A stretch of DNA of 64,000 bases. Origin: Acestrorhynchus altus (taxonomy: Eukaryota > Chordata > Actinopteri > Characiformes > Acestrorhynchidae). Shown here piece by piece: positions 12,101 to 24,605 of the stretch. The translations under genes and the position numbers were made by a program. Positions within the stretch are counted from its first letter, which is position 1; every line of letters begins with the position of its first letter. The stretch is from assembly GCA_034509495.1 (NCBI GenBank), contig CM067522.1, positions 7,138,916 through 7,202,915 on the forward strand, written 5' to 3'. Below the pieces are notes generated by a model. It did no database searches. It had not been told where the DNA came from and saw only the letters and a program-made list of their open reading frames with translations.

Positions 12101-15100
12101 TGTTTCCCCGTCTCAATACAAGCCCAACCAAGTGGGAAATTCGCCAAGTTCATAAAGTCATGAACTGATTCAGACCAGAGCAAGCAAACGATAGGTGTGA
12201 AAACACCATAAGAAGCTATATTTGGAGATTCACCGCTCAACGTTGGGCTTTTTAAAGTACTGGCCATGTCTATATCAATAAAACTGTCTGGACATTCAGA
12301 CAAATTATGCATGTGTTCAACCAGCAAGCCTCTTGACTCATGGGCTTTACGTTGGATGAGGGTTTCTCTTCAACTTTATCTGATAACTTAAGGACTCCAC
12401 ACCTCAACTGTCTCCCAGCAGAGCAGGCAGAAGGTTTCACTCAGACATCACTGATGATGAACAAACACTGTAGAACACATTATCACTAAAGTGTTGCAAC
12501 AGTCTTCTAACACCTCCTCCCATCCACCAGCACCAACACCCCTTCTCTTGTGAGTATGAGGTGAAGAAATCACTCAGACTGGTGCCAAAACGTCCCCCAC
12601 TGTTTCGGCCAGCCCTCCGTCCAGCACTAGCACCACAAGGTGCGATTCAATTACACAGCTGAGCAGGCAAGCAGGGAGACCTGGGAGGGGTAGGTCAGCA
12701 CATAAGCAGCCCTGCCTCGGCTCAGCATGAAGTCAGCAGGTCCAAATTTCCTTCTGAGTTTCCTTTTATTCAAGAGGAAAACGAGGAAGAAAACGCTGGT
12801 GGTTTGTTCTAATTATGTTTGTTTATCTTCAGACAGAGCAGCTGACCGTGGTCGGTCATGGCTGGCCTAGATAAATTAAAGTGACTGCTTTTTCATCCAT
12901 ACACACTTCTTCCAGATAGCACACAGAGTCATTTACACACTCTTTGAGCTGCTCTTGCACCAATACAGCACAGCAAGGACTAGACCCTTTCCACAAATGC
13001 AGACATGCAGAAAAAAGACTCTACAATAAAACCACGTCTACCACACTGCAGTGTTTTTACAAGTTGCTGTTTGGGACATACCCTGACAAGATCCATACTT
13101 CAACATGTTTAGGCCTTGTAGGGTGATGTATACTATAATGGAGACTGCTGGAATACATAACTTCTTAAAAAGGTGCTTCATGCTACGTCCCAAGACATAA
13201 CACCTTGAGGTAAACGACAGTTTTAAACAGCTATGAATTTTTGCAGCTCTAGCTCACACTAAAGAGGCTCTTCTCCGGCCCAGCAGAGGCATACTTGTGT
13301 GCGAAGGAAGCCTAAGGGAAGCTAGGGTAGGCTGATTTGTTTGTGCCAGGTTTGGTTATGGGGCCCGGAGATGGAGAAGCAGGACTGCACCCGAATGCTG
13401 CTAGGAGCTTTGTGGTCTCTTCCAACACCCTGGCTCCTGGGTTGCTGTTTTTCAAAGGAAACTGGCTCAAGTCAAGGCATTTGGCTGGTTCCTCAGCACA
13501 GACTGTCCTTTCAGCCCCACTCTGACCACGCCAGAGCCCAGGCCAGGGGCACAGGGGGCTGGGAAGGGGCGTGGGTGATCGAACACAATGCCCTCTTTCT
13601 CCAGCAGCCTTTGCCTCCCAAACATCCCACCTCACAGGCAGGGAGCAAGAAGTGCCAGAAGCTTGCAGCAAGCGACAAAGTCAAGTCACAAAGAGTTCAG
13701 TCACATTTACATCGCAACCCAGTAAACAAGAAGCCAAACAGGAAGAATTAAAGTCAAAATAAACACGATGTTCATGGACAGGCTATTTGCGTAGGTGACG
13801 AAGAAAAGACTTCATGCCTAAAGCATTAAATATGGGACGCAAAGCAACCACAAAGTTCTGTCAGCATGACCTGACGAAGATGAAGCCGTGATAAAGCTGC
13901 TTAAACACCCCTGCAGCTGAACCAACATTGAGGTGAAAAAGAAGTTCTCCTACGTGCAGTGTGACCTCTACATTTACAGGCCTTGCAAAACGTTATTTCA
14001 AGTATTACAAAGCAAAAGTAATGAAGTGCCAGAGTGAAGTGTCTCTTTAAGAAACTGATTCCAAAGAAAGCTCAACAACCATAAGTGAATTATGGGCATA
14101 GGTAGATCACAGTCCAAGGTGCATTAAAGATCTGGGGTTCTTCATGCACTTTCAAAACCTTTCTTGGGTGGAGGGTAACCTTTCAGGTTGGAAATCTCAT
14201 CACCCCACAAGAGATAAGAGCGCTAATCCAATCTCACGCATTCTCAAAGCCCTCAGCTCCTCAAATAGCATATCGACAAAAATAAGCAATTCATCTTTAC
14301 CCCGTTTCCCATCCTTAGTCCTTATCTAAAGTCAAATACATCCCAAAGAATTCAGACCGAGTGTAATCTCCTCAAACCACACTGCGAACGGGAGAGCTTC
14401 CCTGCAACTAATCCTTCATCAGTAAATCTGACCATCAACAACAACAGAGGTAGGTCCAACAGAGGCAGTCCTCCAGGAGACCGCAGAGCTAAAGGGCAGA
14501 ACCCCTGCTGAGCAGGACACACACACATCAGACTCTCATGCAGCTTCAGGAGGAATACATGGGAAACGCTTTCCCTGTAGGCACAGAGGGGCTACTGTGC
14601 CCGTACAGCCGTTAGTCCGAGTAAACAAGTGAAACGCATTAAGATTTTTTTCCTACATTTTTTTATGAATTTGTGTGAAAGGTTAACTTGAGGAACATGA
14701 CATTCATAACCTGCACAATATGCAACGAAATACCAAAAACTTAATTACAATCTGCACATTACGTCCCTGGCTCTCTTTAACAGAACCCCCTTCCAATCAA
14801 ATATATAGACATATACATCCATCATATCAGTGAAGTAGGTAGATGGGTGGGGCTTTTGTTATGGACACACCCACCATCAAATGATTGGGTTGTTTATCTT
14901 GATTTAGGGGTTTTTGGTTGTTGCCTATGTCGCGTTAGAGGTTAAAGCACTAGGTGTTGCAAAATGTTCTACTTTAATTAATCAGATCCAAATCAATCAG
15001 TGTATTATATAAACAGAGATGAACAATCCAACATAAATTAATCAGAATTAAAAATCAGATCACAAAAACAGCATCAGACCTGAACTCATGCATACTGTCA

Positions 15101-16837
15101 CACCCAAGATGAAACAAAAAGCTCCACATCTGTGTGTTAAACAAGACTCTTTCTGAAGGAAAGAGGATCTAACTACCACAATAGACGTGTGAAAATCAAC
15201 ATTTAGGCATTAAGTAAAAGAGTAAGTGATGCCAAACTGAAAGGTGACAGGATGAGGACACAGCTGGTGGGTTTCCTGCTGAGGGTATCTGCTGAAGAAT
15301 ATAGGGAAATGCACACTTCCTGGATTTGAACACCAAACACTGGACATTAACTGAAACACCAAACACCAATTACACCAGTACGTTCAATGTACACAGAAAA
15401 AGTGACGTTCCTCATTTCTGGGTGTTGATATGATAAATGAACATACCCATCGTCATTACTGGGACAGGGTCTAAGGGATCTTCCAAAACTGCGGAAAATG
15501 AATGTATATACAGTCAAGCGCTGGGTTACGATGGGAAGTACAGCATGACATCATTTCAGTCAAGAGCTGGGACTCACACTCACTCTTCTTAACCACTTCC
15601 TGTTCCCATCACCCCTCTTAGCCAACTGGGAATTGTGGCATTCCAACAACAAAAGGCTGCTCACAGAATGCGTTCCATGAAGGAGGCAAGGGTATCGTAA
15701 AGTAAAGCAGAAGAGAGCAGAAGGGGAACCTGTAGATCATGAGGTCTGTTTTGTGAGGGAGACCTGTCCAACCCTGAATGAACTGGTTTTATCTGGAAGA
15801 GTAATACAAATTCTTCATTACAAACACTGCAGGTGTCCACAGCACAGACCAGTAAATCAGCCTGTTCTGGACACTGCAAGAAACAGGACTGATTCAAGCT
15901 CATTCATGGATTCCACCTACAACGGAAAAGCCTTGGAGCAGGCGGTGAAATTATTTACAATGCATTTCCGATTTGTACATAGTATTCCAAAGAGATCCAG
16001 TTCAAACAGGAGCAAAAACTCCTGTTTCCAACTCTGACAGTGGGCTTTACACTAAGCCTCTACAAAGGGTCTCAGTGTGAGGATGACTAAGATCATTTTA
16101 TTAAGTCTGTAAGCAAGTGGGTTGACGGTCAATCTGAAGAAAGCAACATTCATCAGGCATGCATGGCATCATTCCAGGGCTTTCCTCCCTTTTCTCCTCA
16201 GGGTCCAACAGTGAACAGGCGGTCTTCTCATAGAAAGTCAAATTGGACCAAAGCTGGTTGACTTATGAAGGCTCAGCTTGCAAGCTCATGACAGCTTCAT
16301 TTTAACCTGTTAGAAAGAAAACCTCACGATGTCCATAAGCAGCCAATGTAGATCCAAGACCAGAGTTTATGATCTCAAATTCAAGTGTGTCGTGGCTTTG
16401 TCCTTGCAGTGTCCGACAGACGCAGGGTCATGGAGTGGGCGTCTGCAGACAGTGAGAAAGCCAGACGGACCACCTGGCCGCTTGGTGTGGAGAACAGACT
16501 GAGGGCAACACCCGGGTGTAGTGAAGTGTGAGCTCAGTAAGGAGGGGTGAGAAGCCAACTGTGTACCCTTATCCAAAAACCCCACCACGCAGAGCGGCAG
16601 AGGCTCAAAGGTGACCAACGGAAAGTCCTTTAAAGAGATACAGAGTAATAGTGCCATCATGCAACAGCTTCAGGACCGAGGGCAGTGCAGTTTTATGGGA
16701 CTTGAACTAGTTTCCTCACCTGCCTTGGACTAGTTGCCCATCTGCCAGCACTAACATCACCTAACATCACCAACGCACACCTGAGCGTTACAGTAGAAAC
16801 GTGGTGATCCGATGTCCCCTTACAGCTCACATATGAG
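9111..16837. other. Long non-coding stretch, presumably intronic or intergenic
   Basis: I scanned both strands and found no exon with convincing codon structure plus splice sites. Longer chance frames (for example on both strands at 13312-13751, in a locally GC-richer patch) lack recognisable similarity. No clear transposon ends were recognised. If the minus-strand gene starting near 17.5 kb is real, this would be its first intron. Confidence 0.5.
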
Positions 16838-17060
16838 TAGCTTGACCAGAGGAGGACGGGTCCCCCTCAGGGTTTCTTCCTCCAGCTGGAGGAGTTTTTC
16901 TCCTTCATGTTTCATGTGTTGATCATCTTACCGTGATCTCTGTAGAGCTGATCTGTGAGCTGTAAATCTCACACAAATACATCGGATTTGATTCATTCGT
17001 GTAGATGCACTGAACACGAACCAGATGATTAACGATTATTCGCTTGTGTTAGTACTCAGA
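16838..17060 (+). repeat. Dispersed repeat resembling a LINE 3' UTR
   Basis: It contains 'cagggtttcttcctccagct ... ggagtttttctccttc' followed by 'ctctgtagagctgatctgtg'. This wording is typical of the 3' untranslated region of common teleost LINEs. No termini are delimited. Confidence 0.4.
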
Positions 17061-17455
17061 TAAGGGCACCAGCGCTCACCACCGTGATCTCACCAGTTCA
17101 GACCTCACACTTCTGCTGGTCTGTTCATCCCAAGATCTGACGGTTTCCTTCAAAGGACCATCAACCAAAGTCCACCAGACTCCGAAAAGGGACATTGCTG
17201 CCTTTCTCAACCAAAATATCAAAAACACAAGCAGCGACAGGACACACATTCACAGAGGGTCCCAGGAGACACATGTTCAGACTCCAACTCCAGCTGCAGA
17301 ACAGTAAGGAGACCCATTCCTCATCTTCTAAAGCCCTGGAGCTCTAGAACCTCACCAGCTTATCACACAGTCTTCCCACTAAAGTCACCCCATCTGCCCA
17401 CTAACAGGTCCCAGTGCTCCCAGTCAGCTGTGATACTGGAGCAGAGTATGTTTAC

Positions 17456-17542
17456 CTGTAAACTCAGGGCAATCTGCCGGATGTACATCATGTTCAGGTC
17501 CTCTAAAATCCACAGTTTGTCCTCCATGTCTGTGAGCTTCAT
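17456..17542 (-). CDS. Candidate first coding exon of a minus-strand gene
   Basis: On the minus strand an ATG at 17542-17540, immediately preceded by an in-frame TGA, opens 29 codons that end at a good donor (TTACAG|GTAAAC) in phase 0. A second in-frame ATG (17527-17525, gacATGg) has better start context. The peptide is an amphipathic, Leu/Met-rich helix-like stretch (Glu-Asp-Lys-Leu-Trp-Ile-Leu-Glu-Asp-Leu-Asn, then Tyr-Ile-Arg-Gln-Ile-Ala-Leu-Ser-Leu-Gln). A CpG-rich block lies about 300 bp upstream, as expected for a promoter. I do not recognise the protein. The downstream exon would be to the left; the candidate at 1-73 has the right phase. Confidence 0.4.
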
Positions 17543-17799
17543 TCAGCAGAGTGAAGACCTTCCTCCTGTCCTTCAGTCGCTCATAACTGATTCAAACCCA
17601 CACCTTCCTCCAAAAAGAAGCTCCCAGTTTGAGTTAAAACAGGTTTATTCACCAAACAAACCCAAAAAAAAAACACTCCAAAGAGAAGAGCACGAATCTT
17701 CAGAAACAGCAGACCCTACAGAGAGGGTTTACACCAGACTGTCCACAGGAGTGTCCTCAGGAGTGTCCTCTGAAGAAGTGTCCTCTGAAGTGCGGAGTT

Positions 17800-17945
17800 C
17801 GGTTTAACTCGCTCCCTGTCTCTTACTGCCCCGCGTGCGTGCGTGTGTGTGTGTGTGTTCAGACTCGCCCCCGCGTGCACGAGCGCAGTTGCAGCGCGTG
17901 CGTTCGAACAAAGCGCGAGCGCGACAAAAACAACAGCCACAGATC
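17800..17945 (-). promoter_or_regulatory. CpG-rich putative promoter
   Basis: A local island of CG dinucleotides (gcgtgcgtgcgtg, cgcccccgcgtgcacgagcg, gcgcgtgcgttcg, aagcgcgagcgcg) stands out sharply from CpG-poor surroundings. It lies just upstream, in minus-strand sense, of the candidate first exon at 17456-17542. A short GT microsatellite is embedded. No TATA box is evident. Confidence 0.4.
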
Positions 17946-18025
17946 AGACAACAACAAAAACAACAACACTGAACAAAACTCAACTATAGAGGAAAACCCT
18001 GACTACAGCAGTAAACAAGACTCAA

Positions 18026-19005
18026 TAAGTCTGATTGACTGAGGAGACAATGTGATAAAATAGTCAAAGTCTGATTAACTGAGGCAATGTGATAAAAATA
18101 GTCAAAGTCTGATTAACTGAGGAGACAATGTGATAAAAATAGTCAAAGTCTGGTTTACTGAGGAGACAATGTGATAAAATAGTCAAAGTCTGGTTTACTG
18201 AGGAGACAATGTGATAAAATAGTCAAAGTCTGATTAACTGAGGAGACAATGTGATAAAAATAGACAAAGTCTGATTAACTGAGGAGACAATGTGATAAAA
18301 AAACAGCCAAAGTCTGATTAACTGAGGCAATGTGATAAAAATAGTCAAAGTCTGATTAACTGAGGAGACAATGTGATAAAAATAGTCAAAGTCTGGTTTA
18401 CTGAGGAGGCAATGTGATAAAAATAGACAAAGTCTGATTAACTGAGGAGACAATGGGATAAAAAATAGTCAAAGTCTGATTTACTGAGGAGACAATGTGA
18501 TAAAAATAGTCAAAGTCTGATTTACTGAAGAGACAATGTGATAAAATAGTCAAAGTCTGGTTTACTGAAGAGACAATGTGATAAAATAGTCAAAGTCTGG
18601 TTTACTGGGGAGACAATGTGATAAAAATAGTCAAAGACTGGTTTACTGAGGAGACAATGTGATAAAAATAGTCAAAGTCTGGTTTACTGAGGAGACAATG
18701 TGATAAAAATAGACAAAGTCTGATTTACTGAAGAGACAATGTGATAAAAATAGTCAAAATCTGATTTTGATTTACTGAGGAGACAATGTGATAAAATAGT
18801 CAATGTCTGATTAACTGAGGAGACAATGTGATAAAAAAAAACAGCCAAAGTCTGATTTACTGAGGAGACAATGTGATAAAATTGTCAAAGTCTGATTTAC
18901 TGAGGAGACAATGTGATAAAAATAGACAAAGTCTGATTAACTGAGGAGACCATGAAAAAAAAAAAGAAACCAGTCAAAGTCTGATTGCTGAAGCAAAAGT
19001 CTGAT
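18026..19005. repeat. 41-bp minisatellite, about two dozen copies
   Basis: The unit is tctgattaactgaggagaca followed by atgtgataaaaatagtcaaag. Variants swap 'attaact' for 'ggtttact' or 'atttact', drop 'gaga', or change the A-run length. Copies with the same variant cluster, suggesting blockwise expansion. The unit is not a multiple of three and is not coding. It lies 5' of the CpG-rich block. Confidence 0.97.
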
Positions 19006-20692
19006 CATGAATCTTGAGTAGGAGAAAGCTTGAGTAAGGAGAAAATGAATAAATGCCATTGTACAAATAATAAATACCAGCCAATCAGATCTCAGTTTCC
19101 ATACATCAGGAAGAAAACTACAATCACAAATTGGTCAAAACAAACACAACTAACACAGCCGGTCCCCACTGCCATCACCATCTTATTTCCATGCTATTAT
19201 ATCACAAACCTCAGAAATCAAGAGGACAGTTTTCTTTAAATAAAACAAGAGATACGCTGCTGCATTGGGTCTCAGTCAGAGCACACAGAGTCATGAACAT
19301 TAACTGGAGGAAACAAAGAAGCCATCTGTCACCCCCACACACACTGAACTACACTGAGCAGTCTAATGATCAACTCACTCAGCAACTAGGATCAGATACA
19401 TCATCACAAACACTCAACATGCAAGTGGTGAAATGATAGAAATAAGTTATCCATGTCAAGGGATCGCAGATTCTGAACCGTTAAGGACCTTTCATTTTTC
19501 ACAACGTTACTGGTACTCCAATCTATTTTTGATGAAATGGGCAACATGTGCCAGCAGCTGGTATCAATCTTTCATTCCTATTAAATTATTAAAGTGGGCC
19601 ATAATTCAGTCAAGCCTTACAGTGGCAGTTTGGCTTTTGGAAGGGGTGGAAATGGGGCAATTCTTCCTCTGAGCTCGACAACTGAACCCCAGGTTGAAGA
19701 TAATCCTGACAAAAGCAGATCCTTCTCAGTCATGTTTCAACAATGAGTGAGTGTTCTTCATGTTCATCAGGTTGAGCCTGATTAACACCTTATTTCTCTA
19801 CTGTGTTCCAGAAGGAAGAGATCTCCCCAAAATCTCAACACAAGAGCTGCATTAACACATCCAAACACCTGACCAATCAAACTAAACAGTCTTGACACAT
19901 TAAAAATGTGAATCAGAAAGGCCCTGCAGACTTCTGTCAAACAGAGGCTGAAATTGTAGGAGTCTGAGAGTCGATAGGAAATTACGGGACCGCCAGGGCA
20001 AACATCATTAAAACACGAGTTGGCTCCCTCTTCAGATACCTCATGTCGTCTGCACAAACAACCACAAATCACATGCGCTTCAGGATTCCTGACAAACTGC
20101 CTGTCGATCTCAAACATAACATTTCTCAAGACCAATTCTCACTTGTTCAGCTGTAGGCCGAAACAAAAGACAATGTCTACGAATTGCGAGCTTGGGAACT
20201 GAACACAGCACGTATGTACTGGTTCTCTCCCACTATCCCCACAGCGGACTTCATACCGCCAAACACAATCTGTGGACAACAAGCTGGGGAAAAGAAGAGG
20301 AGATTTATTGTTCTCCAGGACGCTTTGGGAGATGGAAAGAAAAATAACCCGAGGAGGACCCAGGGAGAGTGGTATTCACTCTTTGTGAAAACAAAATAGA
20401 CACGGGGGTCTCGACTCCAGGGTTCCTCAGTGAAACCCAACCGACCAAATAGGTTTGTGAAGAGAGTTTAACGTTTTTCTTCTGAATACAAATTGAAGAC
20501 AGTTATGATGTTTCAGGACCAGAGCCATTGCAACCCCATAACCAGAATAATCCCATTAAGGGCATAATGCTGCACTGGGCCAAGCCAAACTGACCGTCTA
20601 CACACTTGCTTGTTTAAATAATGCAACTTCATTAGATCATAATCAACATAAGATTCTATACGATGTATTGAACTCTGTGGAAAGAAGTTTAG
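19006..20692. other. Non-coding, nothing recognised
   Basis: Unique sequence with no supportable exon on either strand. Short frames on both strands overlap one another and lack splice context. Confidence 0.5.
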
Positions 20693-20974
20693 TCAGGTCA
20701 GGATATTGGATGATCACCTCACTTCATACCAGAAGTACTGGATGGAGCACCATCATTCCAGAGAATACAGGCCCACTGCTCCACAGCTCAATGCTTGGGG
20801 CTTTATAACCCTCTAACCCATGTCTTGCGTTAGGCATGGTGCCATCTGCTCAAGTTCATTTCAAATGGCAATATGTCTCTACAGAGATGCTTCACGCTGT
20901 GTGTGCATTAAACTTAAAGTAGCTAATGAATTCATTAGAAGGGATGTCCCCAAACATTTGGACATAGAGTGTAC
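20693..20974 (+). mobile_element. MITE, 'ggacatatagtgta' family (3' part)
   Basis: It runs from 'gtcaggatattggatgatca' through 'ggatggagcaccatcattcc' to the terminus 'aaacatttggacatagagtg'. The same family appears inverted at 25773-26155, with its other end at 27236. A further fragment with 'attccactgccccataggct' follows at about 21100-21290. This is a non-autonomous DNA element with short inverted ends (cactatatggacaaaag-type). Confidence 0.7.
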
Positions 20975-21099
20975 CAGGTGCATTGTATTATAGCAACTCC
21001 ACAGCATCCAAGGTTTGCAGACCTCTGGTCGTCCAATGTTTCTCCTTAAATGAAGGATATCATTAAGGAGGTTGTTGTATTGTTGTGGACACTAGATGT

Positions 21100-21290
21100 T
21101 GAAACATTGCTGTATTACGCCACAAGATCAGTAGCGAGGTCAGGTACTGAAGTTGGATCACAGTTCTGGCACTCTACATCACCCTCAAAGGTCTTGGGTG
21201 AAGGTCTATATAATTCCACTGCCCCATAGGCTTTTGTATCCCTCTAGCTGATGCTTGGCATTGGGCAGGTGATACACCAATTCTGTTTGT
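21100..21290 (+). mobile_element. Fragment of the same MITE family
   Basis: 'acaagatcagtagcgaggtc', then a Pro/His-rich-looking block and 'gatgcttggcattgggcagg', align in order with the interior of the element at 20693-20974. No terminus is preserved. Confidence 0.55.
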
Positions 21291-22959
21291 CCATTCATCA
21301 TTAAATATGCACAGAATATAATGAGCAGCTGCCACTTTAATAAATAAATAAAGTAGTTCTAAGGTTAAAATTAACAATAACAGATGGAATTCAACATAAG
21401 TCAGCTGCAGAATTTGTACTTCAAGGATGAGTTCACCAGGGATGAATTGGAATGCAACGTGTGATGGGACATGACTGTCAGAACACGACATTAAATCCGG
21501 CCAAGATACTAAGATAAGATGAAACCAAGGAGAAAAGAGGCTTTAAAACCACACAGTTTTGGAAATAACCCTCGAGAACGAACAACAGTGCAAAATAGAC
21601 ATTATCCCAAATTGAAGGGTAAGCGAGAAGACCGCCCCTTTCGACGGAGTGCTCTATAACACTGTATCTGCTCTCCTCACTGAGAGAACAAACGAGCTCT
21701 TTAGAGTTGTTGTGTCATCTCGTCAGTCTGCCAGAGGAGGAGTCTTACAAAATTGCAAAACAAGAAGTCTGGAAGTTACCAATCATGACGTGTATTTGTG
21801 GAATATGCTTGCGTGAATCAGAGCCTTTTTCCAACAATAAGCTAATCCTTGCACTTCCCATCATAATAATCTCAGGGTGTAATATGGTCCACACTGTTCA
21901 GATCAAATGTGATGGGGCAGGTAGAGTACATCCGAGAATTCCCCGCATTAGACAACGACTGCTGGAACATCCCGGATGAAATGCAATAGGACCTGATGTT
22001 CTACAAGTTAGTCACATACCATTCTAAAAGAGCCATTAGATAAGAAGTAGTGGAGATCATTAACAATGCTTGGCAGGCCTTTGTTCCTGAGCGGATGTAG
22101 GGTAAGCGTATAGGGGGAAATTTCCTTTTCGCAATCAGGAGGGAGGGAACATTGAGACGCTGTTTTGGGAGGCATGGCTGATAATATTTGGAGGTGCTTA
22201 GGTGGCAAGCTGAAGGAATTTTAGAGGGTGGGGTAAGGAAATGCCATGCTGGAGGAATAATGTGTGACCATAACACTTGAGGCACAGTGTAGAGTAGTTG
22301 CCATGAAAAGTGCAGTTACTGAGAAAACGTTTTTCTTGGGTGATTTGCATGTTCTTCTACATTTCACAAGCTTTTCAAACGATACGCCGTGTCAAAGGGT
22401 CGATTTCTTGTCATATTAATAGTGGTTATTTATAAAAAAAAAAAAAAAAAAAAGTAAGGATGAAATGAATCTTGTACAGTACGTATGTTAGTTTTAGTCT
22501 GTATTTCAGTTCAGAATTGGGAATAATTAGGTACTACATAATAAATTAATAACTAATAAATAAATGCTGTTTTTTTTTAACCACCATTTCTTGAAATTTC
22601 TTGACCATTTGCCTTGTCATTTACCGCTTTTCACCAAAAGCCTTTACTTAACTTCTTAAACCTTAAGATTAAACCCGAAACTTTCCAACTCCATATTCAT
22701 TTCATCAGAGGAAAACATCCAGGGCCTTGTATGGAAGGTCTAATCCTTTTGGGGAATTAGTAAAAAACAACTTTAGTTCATATCTATTTATTAAAAATTA
22801 GTTTTTAAGTCTGAGAGTTTACATAGACTTATATCTAAGATACTTTTATCTAGGTTAAACAGTTAAGCAAGCTTTCTTACATGTTAGGACTTCAGTGCTA
22901 GAACTGAAGACCTCAGATTAACCAATGATCACATTCTGATGTCCAGTGAGTGGGACCAT
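21291..22959. other. Non-coding, poly-A run
   Basis: AT-rich unique sequence with an A-homopolymer of about 20 bases at 22433-22453. No exon or named element is recognised. Confidence 0.5.
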
Positions 22960-23235
22960 TTAAAGAAATGGTTCTTAACATCATGAAAGGGTTCTTCAGA
23001 TTAATGGAGAATGTGCTGTAGAGTTACTATTGTTACAAGCTACATCGTAATGATAGTAGAACCCCATTTTGGTACTACATAGAACCCATGTGCAGAATGT
23101 TCTATATAAAGCCCTTTACAGCATGTTCTCCGCCAATCTGAAGAAGGCTTTCATGATCTGAAGAAAAGTTTATTTATGCAAAGAGATCTTTGTGTTCATG
23201 GTTCTATATAGAACCATTTTCTTTACTAAACAAAA
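22960..23235. mobile_element. Palindromic MITE ('ggttctatatagaacc' type)
   Basis: The left end (aaagaaatggttcttaacat) and right end (atagaaccattttctttact) are inverted. The centre carries 'gaacccatgtgcagaatgtt' and 'ggttctatatagaacc'. Similar pieces occur at about 50385-50560 and 50888-50930. It is non-coding and probably a nonautonomous DNA transposon family common in ostariophysan fish. Confidence 0.65.
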
Positions 23236-24089
23236 ACCTTTAGTAACCTTTACTATTTACTGAATAACAAGTCTTAGGATCAACCAGGGTTAGAGGGCTT
23301 ATCTCTACTCAAAATAATATTAAGTGTGACAATATATTGAGTGACATCATATTGTAAACCTTTTATACATTCAGCTGCAACACAATTGGTTTTATTTTAA
23401 GGAAAACAGTGTTCAACCTTCTGATTGGTAATTTATTCATGGTCAATAAATCTTTGACCAATCGCAAAGTAGTGGGTCTCCTGCTCCAGGGAGATCTGTG
23501 TTAAGAACACATCTGTGGAACAAACAGATGGGGCGAGGCAGGGGCCCTAACTAGTACAAAGACTATCTGCTGCTACCCGGACCCATCTGTAAATGGAGTC
23601 TCAGCCACAGGAGAGAAAACCACACACACACACACACACAAACAAACACATGTACACATCAAAAGACTAGGCCTTTTCAGGATAGGACAATCAGATGTCG
23701 AGGGAGGGAGAAGGGAGAGAGGGAGAGAGAGAGGGGGGGATAGAGAGAGAGGTATGAGTGGCACAACACCTGTTTCATTTCTTTACGTCAGTGTTCACTT
23801 TGGGCATAGAGATCAAAACAGTGTCGAAACTCAACTGCTGATGACTCAAAATTCATCAGTGTTGAGAGATGGAAGGAGTGTAATACATGATCCATGGCCA
23901 GCAGATGTCTGGCTACCCCCGAGGTACCTTCACACCCCCACATGATGATAGAGGAAAACAAATGATAGCGCTGTGTACTCAAAACCAGTGCACTAAACAC
24001 ACTGTACCCTTCCATACAACTGACCATTTCCTCTAACCATAACCATAATCATACACTAACATCCTTAATCATTCTTACTGTAGCTTATG
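23236..24089. other. Non-coding, CA and GA simple repeats
   Basis: It holds a CA run (about 23621-23640) and a GA/GGGA-rich block (about 23698-23755). No exon is recognised. Confidence 0.6.
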
Positions 24090-24310
24090 TTAGCCGTGGC
24101 CTGGTGGTTAGGGAACCAGCTGGAAGGTTGCCGGTTCAATTCCCTGAACTGGCAGGGAAGGACTGAAGTGTCCTTGAGCAAGGCACTTAACTCCCCAGCT
24201 GCTCCCTCGACACTGTGGATAGGGCTGCCCACTCTGGGCACGCGTGCCCACTGCCCCATTGTGTGTACTAAAGGATAAATTCCCCTGTGTGCTGCCAAGT
24301 GGGTCTATGA
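24090..24310 (+). mobile_element. tRNA-derived SINE
   Basis: An A-box-like 'tggcctggtggttaggg' is followed about 35 bases later by a B box (ggttcaattccc). Then comes the conserved body 'cttgagcaaggcacttaact ... cgacactgtggatagggctg'. The same body occurs inverted at 61308-61550 inside smn1. The tRNA head is a Pol III promoter relic, not a tRNA gene. Confidence 0.85.
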
Positions 24311-24434
24311 GCACCTTCAACCTTGGTATGGGTACCTGGCTTCATGAAGTTTGTCTCTCTAGTTTTGGAATGGAGATTTTATACAAAAACGTTATGGGAG
24401 CTAATGTAAACTGGGAATTTGTCCTCCACATTGA

Positions 24435-24605
24435 ACCCATCCATGCACTGAAACATACATTGAATTCACACACTAGGGGGAGTGAGCACACAGTGAAGTT
24501 CCTTCTTTAAGGGCACTTCAGTCATGTCCTGCCAGTTCAGGGACTTGAACCGGCAACCTTCCCGTCACAAGAATGGCTCCTTAAACACCAGGGCACAGCT
24601 GCCCA
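24435..24605 (-). mobile_element. SINE fragment, related family
   Basis: On the plus strand 'cattgaattcacacactagg' leads to 'gggacttgaaccggcaacct', the inverse of a B box, and 'caccagggcacagctgcc'. It is a shortened minus-strand copy related to the element at 24090. Confidence 0.65.

Noticed and set aside
13312..13751. Overlapping frames on both strands in a GC-richer patch
   Set aside because: Both strands are open to similar lengths, which points to base composition rather than coding; no donor or acceptor is well placed.
18026..19005. CRISPR-like regular array
   Set aside because: Units are contiguous tandem copies with no unique spacers, and the window is vertebrate DNA; it is a minisatellite.
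24090..24310. Possible tRNA gene
   Set aside because: A and B boxes are present but no cloverleaf can be closed, and the body is a shared dispersed sequence; it is a tRNA-derived SINE. The same holds at 32607-32940 and 61308-61550.
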